64,000 nucleotides of DNA from Massilia oculi (GTDB lineage: Bacteria; Pseudomonadota; Gammaproteobacteria; Burkholderiales; Burkholderiaceae_D), in assembly GCF_003143515.1 (NCBI RefSeq), contig NZ_CP029343.1, forward strand, positions 992,001-1,056,000. Direction: 5' to 3'. The notes beneath the pieces were generated by a model, which worked only from the letters and a program-made list of their open reading frames with translations, was not told where the DNA came from and did no database searches. A program made the position numbers and the translations under genes. Below, piece after piece: positions 1-8,170 of this stretch; the first letter of the stretch is position 1, and every line of letters starts with the position of its first letter.

Positions 1-699
1 GGCCTCCCTGACGATGGCGTAGCAACTGCAGGCCGCCGCCGCCAGTCCTTCGGGATCGAGGATCTCGATATTGCCGCGGCTATAGTCGATCAGGCCTTGC
101 TGCTGCAGCGCGCTGGCGGCCTTGGTGACGCCCACGCGGCGCACGCCAAGCGAGTGCGCGAGGAATTCATGGGTCAGGTGGAATTTGTCGGATTGCAGGC
201 GATCGCGCGTGACCAGCAGCGAACGCGCGAGCCGCGCCTCGAGCACGTGGAAGCGGCTGCAGACGGCGATCTGGATCGCCTGCGCCAGCAGCGCATCGGT
301 ATACCGGTACAGCACCTTTTGCAGCGCCGGATTGCGTTCGACCTCGCTGCGAAAGCGCGCGCCGTCCATGCGGCTGGCGTTGCCGGCGCGCTGGACCACG
401 GCGCGCACCTGGGTCGTGTCGTGGCCCAATGCGGTGGTCACGCCCAGCATGCCTTCGCGCCCCACCTGGCCGACCTCGAGCGTCATGCGCCCCTCGGCCA
501 CACCCAGCAGGGACACCAGGCAATCGTGGGGGAAATAGATGTGCTCGATCGGATCCCCGGCTTCGCACAGCACCTGCCCTGCCTCCACCCGGACCTGGTC
601 CAGCATCGGCAACATGCGCGCCATCTCTTGCGACGGCAACGCAGCGAGCAGCAGGTTGCTGTAGCAGTCAGTAACGGGCGGGGGAACGGCAGCGTTCAT
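1..699 (-). CDS. Crp/Fnr family transcriptional regulator (3' end cut by window)
   Basis: The minus strand is open for 233 codons from an ATG at 699 to the window edge with no stop. An AGGAAAGA ribosome site lies directly before the ATG. The N-terminal two thirds read as a cyclic-nucleotide-binding-like beta-barrel (region around VGREGMLGV), followed by a helix-turn-helix (about residues 165-200, HEFLAHSLGVRRVGVTKAA) and a short wing (GLIDYSRGNIEILD). Crp/Fnr proteins of this type are usually 230-245 residues, so only a few residues are missing. No cysteine cluster of the FNR Fe-S type is seen in the N-terminus. It is divergent from the glycine-zipper gene at 898, so the 200 bp between them hold both promoters. 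Ligand and targets are unknown. Confidence 0.85.
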   Translation of the reverse strand, partial: MNAAVPPPVTDCYSNLLLAALPSQEMARMLPMLDQVRVEAGQVLCEAGDPIEHIYFPHDCLVSLLGVAEGRMTLEVGQVGREGMLGVTTALGHDTTQVRAVVQRAGNASRMDGARFRSEVERNPALQKVLYRYTDALLAQAIQIAVCSRFHVLEARLARSLLVTRDRLQSDKFHLTHEFLAHSLGVRRVGVTKAASALQQQGLIDYSRGNIEILDPEGLAAAACSCYAIVREA

Positions 700-897
700 T
701 CTTTCCTCAGAGAAAATTGTAAGGATCAGTACGCGGCGCAAGCCGGAAGCGCCCCGTTCCAGATACATTTGCAAACAATTTATGGCAGCGTAACCGTCGC
801 CCCTTGAGCGAGTATGTACGGTGACGCACGGAACCCCGGGTTGTTCCTGAAGACAATCAATGTACCAAGGCGTCAACGCCATACGAAAGGAATAAAG

Positions 898-1617
898 ATG
901 AATACGCCCCCACATAATCCCGTTAAGAACCGCACCCACCCGCTGCTGCTGCTGGCGGCCGCTGCGGTCGTGCTGTTCAGCCTGGTCGGCACCGCCGCCA
1001 TCATGGGCTGGCTGCCCTCCTCCACCGGCGGCACCGCCAACCGACCGCTGACCGAAGCCGACCGCCAGGCCCTCGCTTCCACCCTGCCGCAGGACGTTCC
1101 CCAGCAGGCGCCGGGCTACACCGCCTATCCGGGCGCACCGCTCGCGCCGGCACAGCAAGCACAGCAGCAGGCCTATGCGCCCGCTCCGGTGCAAGCACCC
1201 GCACCGGTCACCGCGCCAGTCGTGGCGACACCGGTCAAGGAAACCAGGCCGACTCAGGTCGCCGCCAATGAGCGCAACTGGTGCGAGAACTGCGGCAACG
1301 TGGAATCGGTCCGCACCATCACCCAGCGCGCTGAAGGCAGTGGCCTGGGCGCGGCCGGCGGCGCCGTCATCGGCGGCCTGCTGGGCAACCAGGTGGGCGG
1401 CGGCAACGGCCGTACCCTGGCCACTGCGGCCGGCGCGATCGGCGGCGCCGTGGTCGGCAACCAGGTCGAAGGCAATATGAAGGCGACCACCAGCTACGAG
1501 ATCCGCGTGCGCCTGGACGACGGCACCCTGCGCACCTTCCGCCAGAACAGCCAGCCGCAATGGCGCAGCGGCGACCGCGTGCGCATCGTCAAGGGCAAGC
1601 TGCGCTCGGTGGCGTGA
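898..1617 (+). CDS. glycine-zipper 2TM domain envelope protein
   Basis: A 239-residue protein. The start at 898 is preceded by AAGGAATAA. There is one N-terminal membrane segment (about residues 14-36), then a Pro/Ala/Gln-rich linker (about 60-110) and a glycine-zipper region (about 145-190, repeated GAxGGAxxGG) of the kind found in Rick_17kDa/SlyB-like outer-membrane proteins. The C-terminus is a small beta-rich domain (SYEIRVRLDDGTLRTF). Two cysteines in NWCENCGNVES come just before the zipper. The family is associated with envelope integrity; no precise function is known. It is probably anchored in the inner membrane by the N-terminal segment, since there is no lipobox. Confidence 0.8.
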   Translation: MNTPPHNPVKNRTHPLLLLAAAAVVLFSLVGTAAIMGWLPSSTGGTANRPLTEADRQALASTLPQDVPQQAPGYTAYPGAPLAPAQQAQQQAYAPAPVQAPAPVTAPVVATPVKETRPTQVAANERNWCENCGNVESVRTITQRAEGSGLGAAGGAVIGGLLGNQVGGGNGRTLATAAGAIGGAVVGNQVEGNMKATTSYEIRVRLDDGTLRTFRQNSQPQWRSGDRVRIVKGKLRSVA

Positions 1618-1799
1618 ATCGGATGGACTGAATCAAGCAGGCTGCATGGCTAGCACATGGCCGGGATTGCGCAAGCGTCCCGGCCAATGTTTTTCCTGAG
1701 TGCAATGTGCGCCAACGCACGGAAATATGGATGAGCTGACCCGACAATCGAATCACGCTGAAACGAAAAGCGGGACACCATCAACCGTGGGAGAAGCGC

Positions 1800-2024
1800 A
1801 TGAACAGCATGGCATGGATCGGCATCATCGTCTGGGGAATCGTACTCACTCTGTTCGGCCTGTTGTCGGCCGGGGCCGCGCCCGATGGGCAGGCGCACCT
1901 GCAACCGCAGGACATCGTGTTCCTGATCGCGGGCGGCCTGCTCACCTGCCTGATCGGCTGCACCGGCCTGGTGGGCATGATGGGCTGGATCCCTGGCTTG
2001 CGAAAACAAAAAAGTTGCGCATAA
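1800..2024 (+). CDS. small two-helix membrane protein, function unknown
   Basis: A 74-residue protein starting at 1800 after a GGGAGAAG ribosome site. It has two hydrophobic segments (about residues 5-27 and 40-65) joined by a short polar loop and ends in a basic tail RKQKSC, suggesting both ends are cytoplasmic. I do not recognise a family. It sits between other small envelope genes and precedes another small membrane gene by about 90 bp, in which an inverted repeat is found. Confidence 0.6.
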   Translation: MNSMAWIGIIVWGIVLTLFGLLSAGAAPDGQAHLQPQDIVFLIAGGLLTCLIGCTGLVGMMGWIPGLRKQKSCA

Positions 2025-2048
2025 TGTACGCCATCGAACGGTACACAA

Positions 2049-2068
2049 CAGTATGCAACTACATACTG
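2049..2068. promoter_or_regulatory. inverted repeat, putative operator before the small membrane gene
   Basis: CAGTATG and CATACTG form a perfect 7-bp inverted repeat with a 6-base spacer, 44 bp before the ATG at 2112. Symmetry and position suggest a regulator-binding site. No matching regulator is identified. Confidence 0.35.
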
Positions 2069-2111
2069 GAATCACAGCGCAACCGGCGCAAACAGTAGAG
2101 GAGAAACCATC

Positions 2112-2258
2112 ATGTTGTATACCATCGCTGTCGTTCTCGTTATCCTTTGGCTGCTCGGCCTGGTGACCTCGTACACCATCGGCGGCTTCATCCACATCCT
2201 GCTGGTCGTCGCCGTCATCATGATCCTGGTGCGCCTGATCAGCGGACGCGGCATATAG
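2112..2258 (+). CDS. lmo0937-type small membrane protein
   Basis: A 48-residue protein, MLYTIAVVLVILWLLG...LISGRGI, starting at 2112 behind a strong GAGGAG ribosome site. Two hydrophobic stretches are separated by SYTIGGFIH, the pattern of the lmo0937 family of tiny membrane proteins that are widespread in bacteria and often linked to envelope stress. A strong terminator follows 36 bp after the stop, so it is probably a monocistronic unit. Confidence 0.75.
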   Translation: MLYTIAVVLVILWLLGLVTSYTIGGFIHILLVVAVIMILVRLISGRGI

Positions 2259-2293
2259 CAGTAGAGCGGCAAGTCATGCTTGTCGCAGCACCC

Positions 2294-2346
2294 AATCCGT
2301 TTCGCGGTCGCGCCTGATTCGGGCGTGACGACGAAACGGATTTTTT
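2294..2346 (+). terminator. rho-independent terminator after the lmo0937-type gene
   Basis: AATCCGTTTCG at 2294-2304 pairs perfectly with CGAAACGGATT at 2332-2342. The loop itself can pair (GTCGCGCC with GGCGTGAC), giving a long hairpin, followed by a run of six T at 2341-2346. Confidence 0.85.
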
Positions 2347-2363
2347 ACTTAAGGAGTTCCACC

Positions 2364-3032
2364 ATGCAGAAAAACTTCATCAAAACCACCGCCGCCATCG
2401 CCATCGTCGCCCTGACCGCCACCGGTTGCGCCGACATGTCCGCCACCCAGCGCGGCACCGCGACCGGCGCCGGCATCGGCGCCGGCCTGGGCGGCCTGAT
2501 CGGCGGCACGACCAGCGGCGGCGGCGGTGGCCGCGTTGCCGGTGGCGCCGCCATCGGCGCGGCTGCGGGCGCCGTGATCGGCAACATCTGGTCCAAGCGC
2601 ATGGAAGCGCAGAAGCAGCAGATGGAACAAGCCACCCAGGGCACCGGCGTGCAAGTCACCCAGACCCAGGACAACCGCCTGAAGCTGGAAATCCCGAGCG
2701 ACATCTCGTTCGACACGGGCCGTTCCGACATCAAAGGCAATTTCCAGCCGATCTTGCAGCGCTTCGCCCAGACCCTGCAGGAGAACCCGAACACCAACGT
2801 CGTCATCATCGGCCACACCGACAGCACCGGCAGCGACGCGATCAACCAGCCGCTGTCGGTCGACCGCGCCTCGCGCACCCGCGACTTCCTCGCCGGCCGC
2901 GGCGTGAACCCGAACCGCATCACCATCGAAGGCCGCGGCTCGCGCGAACCGATCGCCTCGAACAACGACAGCGCAGGCAAGGCACGCAACCGCCGCGTCG
3001 AGATCTACGTCGCCGAACCGGCGCGCGGCTGA
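2364..3032 (+). CDS. OmpA-family lipoprotein with glycine zipper
   Basis: A 222-residue protein. The ATG at 2364 follows AAGGAG with good spacing. A lipoprotein signal ends at lipobox LTATGC (Cys22). Residues about 33-75 form a glycine zipper (GAGIGAGLGGLIGG and repeats). The C-terminal 110 residues are an OmpA/MotB-type peptidoglycan-binding domain, with DISFDTGRSDIKGNF, GHTDSTGSDAINQPLSVDRA and GRGSREPIASN...GKARNRRVEIYV all present. It is expected to be an outer-membrane lipoprotein that tethers to peptidoglycan. A strong terminator follows, whose T-tract has been hit by an insertion element. Confidence 0.88.
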   Translation: MQKNFIKTTAAIAIVALTATGCADMSATQRGTATGAGIGAGLGGLIGGTTSGGGGGRVAGGAAIGAAAGAVIGNIWSKRMEAQKQQMEQATQGTGVQVTQTQDNRLKLEIPSDISFDTGRSDIKGNFQPILQRFAQTLQENPNTNVVIIGHTDSTGSDAINQPLSVDRASRTRDFLAGRGVNPNRITIEGRGSREPIASNNDSAGKARNRRVEIYVAEPARG

Positions 3033-3058
3033 TCGCCCCCCCCTCCCCCACTAACGAC

Positions 3059-3087
3059 AAAGGCCGGCAATGCCGGCCTTTCTTTTT
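3059..3087 (+). terminator. rho-independent terminator of the OmpA-like lipoprotein gene, interrupted by an IS
   Basis: A perfect hairpin, AAAGGCCGGC (3059-3068) against GCCGGCCTTT (3072-3081), is followed by CTTTTT. The last eight bases (3080-3087, TTCTTTTT) are duplicated at 3776-3783 on the other side of the IS1595-like element, so the element landed in the T-tract but left a functional-looking copy. Confidence 0.85.
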
Positions 3088-3775
3088 GGCGCTGTCATCG
3101 TTATCTGTTGATGACCTTGAATGCGATACGCAGCAATTGCTCGGCAGAAGTGACCCTCCCACCATCGATCGCCCAATGCCAGCCAAGGTAGTTGGGTAGC
3201 CAGCGCGACGCCACGCCATGGAAGCGCGCCAGCCATTTCCTGAAGCGCCGATGATAGGCGTTCACATGTTGAAGATGGATCGCGGCTTCGACGCCGCTGC
3301 GGACCCGCTCACCGGCACTGAGATTGACGGCCTGGTGCGCAATGCCAAGGGCTTGGGCGAAGGCGCGATAGGCGGCGTTGGCGTCGGTGACCAGCAGCGC
3401 TTGCGAATCGCGTGTCGGCAGCAGGTGCTTGACCAGTTGGGTCACCTTCAAGGCGCCGCGGCCGGTGACGGCATCGATGGTCTGTCCGCTGCGGTCGCGC
3501 ACTACCAGGATGCAGTCGAGGTGACGTGAGCTGTCGCGCAGGGCGGCCCTGCCACCGCGTTTGCGCGGAGGGCGATCACTCGGTCGAGCCCGCCTGCCGG
3601 ATGCAGGACGGTGAGCACCTGCCGGCGCTGCCGCTGGTTCAGCAGCGCCAACCCGTTGAACAGCTTCGCACATTCCGGCGCTTTCATTGCGCGCTCCCGA
3701 TCGATGACGACCGGGGTTGGAACGCGGGTCAGCTCAGCAGTTCAATGCTCATCCATATCCAACGGGTACAGCGCC
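3088..3775. mobile_element. internally deleted IS1595-family insertion element
   Basis: Both ends begin with GGCGCTGT (3088-3095, and reverse complement 3768-3775); similarity continues imperfectly inward. The element is flanked by a perfect 8-bp direct repeat TTCTTTTT (3080-3087 and 3776-3783), the target-duplication length of IS1595 elements. At 688 bp it is much shorter than the usual ~1 kb because the transposase has lost its middle. The pre-insertion site can be rebuilt exactly as the T-tract of the upstream terminator. Probably non-autonomous; it could still move if an intact relative is present. Confidence 0.85.
3101..3687 (-). pseudogene. IS1595-family transposase remnant
   Basis: From ATG 3687 the first 40 residues (MKAPECAKLFNGLALLNQRQ...) are the typical IS1595 transposase N-terminus. 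The reading frame then breaks. In another minus frame the C-terminal half continues (DCILVVRDRSGQT, LLVTDANAAYRAFA, HVNAYHRRFRKWLARFHGV, SRWLPNYLGWHWA) down to the TAA at 3101-3103. The zinc-ribbon and the start of the DDE domain, over 100 residues, are missing. The protein cannot be functional as one chain. Confidence 0.85.
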
Positions 3776-3783
3776 TTCTTTTT
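3776..3783. repeat. target-site duplication of the IS1595-like element (right copy)
   Basis: TTCTTTTT, identical to 3080-3087, directly outside the right inverted repeat. Confidence 0.85.
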
Positions 3784-3798
3784 CGAGTCCGAAACGTC

Positions 3799-4635
3799 TT
3801 ACGTCGCTTCGGTGAACGCCAGGTACAGCTCGCGCGCCTGGCGCGCAACCGGCCCCGCTTCAAGCGTGTGGTCCTCGTAGCGGGTGCACGGCGTGACCTT
3901 GCCGTAGTTGCCGGTGCTGAAGATCTCGCGCGCGGTATTCAGTTCGGCTGGCTTGACGCTGCGCTGTTCGACCTGCACGCCGGCCTCGGCCAGCAGCGCC
4001 ATCACGCGCGCCCGGGTGATCCCCGCCAGGAAGGTGCCGTTCAGGGCCGGCGTCACCACCTTGCCATCTTCCGTCACCAGGAACAGGTTCGACGCCGCGA
4101 ATTCGGCCACATGGCCTTCGGCGTCGAGCATGATGGCCTGGTCGAAGCCGCGCTCCTTCGCTTCGCGCATCGCGCGGGTCGAGTTGGCGTACAGGGCCGA
4201 GGCCTTGGCGTCGGTTGGCGCCATGTCCGGCTGCGGACGGCGCATGGTCGACAGGCAGGCCGAGAAGCCCGTGAACGGTGGCAGCGGCGCATCGAACAGG
4301 GTCAGCGCGAACTGGCTTTTTTCGGCGACCGGGATCAGGAAGCCCTCGGAACCGAACACCAGCGGACGAATATAGAGTTCGGCATCAAGCGGGAATCTGG
4401 CCACGCCTTCGCGCACCAGGGCTTCCATCTCGTCGACCGTCAGCGGGCAGCGCAGGCCCAGTTTCTCGGCGGAGGCGATGACGCGCTCAAGGTGCGGACG
4501 CAGGTCGGGCAGCTTGCCGCGGATCGCGCGCGCGCCGTCGAACACGGACGAACCGAGCCACAGGCTGTGGTCCATTGCGCCATACAGTGGAGTGTTACCT
4601 TCAGCCCATTGGCCGTTGTAATAAGTGAGGTACAT
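3799..4635 (-). CDS. class IV aminotransferase (branched-chain type)
   Basis: A 278-residue PLP enzyme of fold type IV. The start at 4635 is chosen because AAGGA lies 6 bases before it; two ATGs 12-15 bases upstream overlap that site. Seen: DHSLWLGSSVFDGARA near the N-terminus, IRPLVFGSEG, the PLP lysine in DAKASALYANS (about residue 144), and HVAEFAASNLFLV, all family hallmarks. Family members transfer amino groups between branched-chain amino acids and 2-oxoglutarate, or act on D-amino acids; the sequence alone does not settle the substrate. It is monocistronic and convergent with the IS element. Confidence 0.82.
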   Translation of the reverse strand: MYLTYYNGQWAEGNTPLYGAMDHSLWLGSSVFDGARAIRGKLPDLRPHLERVIASAEKLGLRCPLTVDEMEALVREGVARFPLDAELYIRPLVFGSEGFLIPVAEKSQFALTLFDAPLPPFTGFSACLSTMRRPQPDMAPTDAKASALYANSTRAMREAKERGFDQAIMLDAEGHVAEFAASNLFLVTEDGKVVTPALNGTFLAGITRARVMALLAEAGVQVEQRSVKPAELNTAREIFSTGNYGKVTPCTRYEDHTLEAGPVARQARELYLAFTEAT

Positions 4636-4741
4636 TGTTTCCTTCATCATTGCAAAACCGTACCAGTGTAGCGGGATCGGCGCCGGCCCGTCCAGCGCCG
4701 CCGCCGCGCCACGCAGCCCGGGCTAGCGGGTCGCGCGCACA

Positions 4742-5782
4742 TCACTTGCGCCCCAGCCGCTCGACCATGGCCATCACGGCCTGCATCTGCGGCGCCTGCT
4801 TCGTCGCGAAGAAGGCGCCCTGCTGGTCCTGCGAATAGCCCCAGAAATCCCAGCAGCCCCTGGGGTTGGCGGGAATGCGATTGGAACGGGAGACCTGCGG
4901 ATACAGCACGATCAGGCGGTTGGCATCGGCGAATTCGTTATAGCCCACATTCCGGTAGAACCGGCTCCCGATCTCGGAGGCGCCCTGGCTGCAGCCGTGG
5001 AAGACGACGTGCACCGCGCATCCGCCGCCACGGCAGGCGTCCGGCACGTAGACATACGCCTCGGCATCCATGCTGGTGCGCAGGCCGCGGACGAATTCAC
5101 GCTGGTCGAAGCGGATCAGCTGGCCCGATGGCGCGCCGCCGGCCGCGCGGGTGCGTTCCGGGTACAGGTGCCGCAGCACCTCGTGCGCCTGCACGAAGCC
5201 GCAATTGTTGATATAGGGAGGCTGGGTGGCCGCGCATGGCGGGTCGTCCGGATGATCGGTGGCGATCGCATGGCCGGCCTCGCCGTTGAAGACATACCTG
5301 ATCTGGCCGGGAGCCGCGCCCGCCTGCTGGTAGAACGTCCGCACCTCTTCCACCACCGAGGTCCTGACCACCACGTCGTTGCCGCCGCTGGCGACGTACA
5401 CCCGTTGTCGCGCCAGGTTCTGCACCGGATCGATGCGGCCGTCAGCGGCGAACTTGCGCGCGTTCCTGAACGACACCGCGCCATCGGCGCCGACCGGCCG
5501 GGCGATCGGGTTCATGCAGGCATCGGCCGCATTTTCCAGTGTGCTGCGCTCGGGGTAGGTGCCTGCGCAATAGAAGGGGCCGCCGCCGATGATGCCGACC
5601 CCCGCGATCTGGCTCGAGTAGGCCGCTGCGAGCTGGCCCGCCATGAAGCCGCCGGAATCGAGGCCGGAGGCCGTGGTCTGGCCCAGGTCGGCCCCCAGTG
5701 CCGGCAGCGGCACGGCTTGCTGGGCCATGGCGGCGCCCGCCACGGCCCAGGACAGCATTACGGTCAGTATTCTTCGTTTCAT
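4742..5782 (-). CDS. extracellular short-chain PHA depolymerase-like protein (type 2 catalytic domain)
   Basis: A 346-residue exported protein. The start at 5782 is followed by a clear signal peptide (MKRRILTVMLSWAVAGAAMA). Family features: a lipase-box-like SGLDSGGFMAGQ (about residues 39-50), GGGPFYCAG, SGGNDVVV with the candidate catalytic Asp, GEAGHAI with the candidate His, and the C-terminal VHVVFHGCSQG...FWGYS. Related depolymerases hydrolyse poly-3-hydroxybutyrate outside the cell. Oddity: the usual G-x-S-x-G nucleophile position reads Asp42 (G-L-D-S-G), with Ser43 next to it. Either Ser43 acts instead, or the protein has changed activity. AAAGG lies 8 bases before the start. Confidence 0.75.
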   Translation of the reverse strand: MKRRILTVMLSWAVAGAAMAQQAVPLPALGADLGQTTASGLDSGGFMAGQLAAAYSSQIAGVGIIGGGPFYCAGTYPERSTLENAADACMNPIARPVGADGAVSFRNARKFAADGRIDPVQNLARQRVYVASGGNDVVVRTSVVEEVRTFYQQAGAAPGQIRYVFNGEAGHAIATDHPDDPPCAATQPPYINNCGFVQAHEVLRHLYPERTRAAGGAPSGQLIRFDQREFVRGLRTSMDAEAYVYVPDACRGGGCAVHVVFHGCSQGASEIGSRFYRNVGYNEFADANRLIVLYPQVSRSNRIPANPRGCWDFWGYSQDQQGAFFATKQAPQMQAVMAMVERLGRK

Positions 5783-5993
5783 CTCATCGCCTTTCGCATC
5801 CGGCCGCCGCGGCAACGGCGCCGGGCAGCAAATACATGCTCCAAGGAAATACTCGCCAGAGCAAGCACTATTTGGCGTGACTTGCACATATCCAACTGTC
5901 GGCGGTTTCATTCCCTTCCCTTACTGTTCGTTGCCACACCATATTTACCGGTCTCGTCGCGTACACTACGGCTTTCCAGTAAAAATTGTTTTC

Positions 5994-8170
5994 ATGCTTG
6001 CTACACTCGAACGGATCGATCCCTACAGCGACGACATCGACCTGCTGGTCGAGTTGGTCTGCCACCTGCGCCCGCGCCAGCGCTGGGTATGGCAGGAAGG
6101 GGACGACCCGGCCCAGGCGGTGCGCACACTGACCCAGCTCCTGAGAGGCAATCCAGCCCAGGCCTGGGCGCTGCGCCGCTACGTCACGACCCTGCTCGAG
6201 AAGCGGCGGCATACCAGCCTTTACAGCGATATCGGCATCCTGTCGACCGACGGCTTCGTTACCGAACTCAAGAGCCGCATCACCTACCGTCTCCTGCCGC
6301 CGGCGCTGGACGACCTGTATCTGTCGGACGCGCTCGACCAGGTGCTGTACCGCGAGGACGACTTCGAATGGATCCGCGCGGTGCCCGACGCCGACTGGAT
6401 GCAACTGTTCGACGTGATCGCCAATGCCGCGCCGCCGGACGGCAGCGCGCCCGGCCGCGCGCTCGTGGTCACGCTCAAAGGCCTGCTGGACGCGATCCGC
6501 ACCCTGTCCTGCCGCATCTGCGCGCTCGGCCTCGAGCCGCGCCTGGTGCACAGCTACAGCCAGATCGAGAATTTCGATTCGCCCTTCCTGATGCAGAACA
6601 TCGAGGCCAACCGCTACCTCGACGAATACGCGCGCTACCTGAGCGGCGAGCGCGAGCGCCCCGACGACGCGCGCCACCTGCTGGTGATGCTCGACCAGTG
6701 CGAGGACGTGGTGCTCAAGATCCGGCGCCTGGCGCTGTCCAACGGCACCAGCATCGCCCTCACCTACCTGCTGGTGGCGGTGCAGCAGAGCATCGACCGC
6801 CTGCAGAAGCTGCTGTTCCTGGTCGACGTCACCGACGAGAAGGGCTCGACACCCTCACCTGCCCCCGCCCCGGCGCCGGAAGTCATGGACGAGCTGGTCA
6901 TCGACGGCGAGGTGCTGGCACGGGTCGCGCCGCAAGCCGACAAACCCGGCCAGCTGGCGCTGACCGACACCCCGATGCTGAGCCCGCGCCAGCGCGCCGC
7001 GATTGCACTGGCCGAGGAATTGATCGAGGCCCACAACACCAAGTACCAGGTCAGCGGCCTGGTGCGCGACAACGTGCACCTGCTGGCGCGCAACGTCACC
7101 GAGAACGCCAGCCGCACCGGCGAGCACTACATCGCCGAAGACCGCAAGGACTTGCGCAAGATGCTGTGGTCCTCGTCCGGCGCCGGCTTCATCGTCGGCT
7201 TCATGGCCTGTTCAAGATCCTGCTTGGCTACCTGAGGACGCCGCCGCTGGTCGAGGCTTTTTTGTTCAGCATGAACTACTCGCTCGGCTTCGTGCTGATC
7301 CACATGCTGCACTTCACGGTCGCCACCAAGCAGCCGGCCATGACGGCGCAGCGCATCGCGGCCTCGCTGCACCGCTCGGCCACCGGGCGCGGCGTCGACG
7401 TCGACAAGCTGGCCGAACTGGTCAATAAAGTGTTCCGCACCCAGATGGTGGCGGTGCTCGGCAACGTGCTGGTGGCGTTTCCGGTGGCCATGGGCATTGC
7501 CGAAGGCGTGCGCTGGTACACCGGCCACCACCTGGTCGACCCGATCAAGGCGCTGCACATGCTGAACGACATCGACCCGCTGCACAGCCCGGCCCTGTTC
7601 TACGCCGCCGTCGCCGGCGTCTGGCTGTTCGTGGCCGGCCTGATCTCGGGCTATTACGACAACAAGGCGCTGTATACGCGCATGGGCCAGCGGGTGCGGC
7701 AAATCCGCGCCCTGCGCCGCCTTCTAGGCGCCGAGCGCACGGCGCGCCTGGGCGGCTATGTCGAGGACAATCTCGGCGGCCTGATGGGTAACTTCTTCTT
7801 CGGCATCCTGCTCGGCACCACCGGTACGGTCGGCTTCCTGCTCGGCCTGCCGATCGACATCCGCCACATCACCTTCTCGGCCGCCAACTTCGCCACTGCA
7901 ATGGTCGCCCTGGACTACGGCATGACCTGGGCCCAGATCGCCAACGCCACCGCCGGCGTCCTGATGATCGGCACCGTCAACCTCCTGGTGAGCTTCGGCC
8001 TGGCGCTGTGGGTGGCGCTGCGCGCGCGCAAGATCGTCTTCAAGCGCTGGATCCTGCTGGTACAGGCGCTGGGCCGGCGCTTCGCCTATTCGCCGGTCGA
8101 ATTCTTCCTGGGCCCGCGGCATCGCCAGTTGCCGCCGCCCGATACCGTGTCCTCGAGGGGAATAAAATGA
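5994..8170 (+). pseudogene. SpecificRecomb-family membrane protein gene with a single-base frameshift
   Basis: From ATG 5994 the frame runs to 7235. A second frame from about 7205 continues the same protein (LFKILLGYLRTPPLVEAFLF...) to a TGA at 8168-8170. At the junction (7204-7210) the sequence ATGGCCTGTTCAAG needs one more C to restore MALFKIL, so a one-base deletion in a C run explains everything. The full product would be about 725 residues: a soluble N-terminal half and a C-terminal half with several hydrophobic segments. This matches the betaproteobacterial family named 'site-specific recombinase' (SpecificRecomb), whose name is doubtful given its membrane segments. The stop overlaps the start of the cardiolipin synthase gene (ATGA). 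Sequencing error or real mutation cannot be told apart here. Confidence 0.75.

Noticed and set aside
4997..5993. 5' part of a long plus-strand frame reaching 8170
   Set aside because: Antisense to the PHA depolymerase-like gene; only the part after about 7205 is real protein (3' half of the frameshifted gene).
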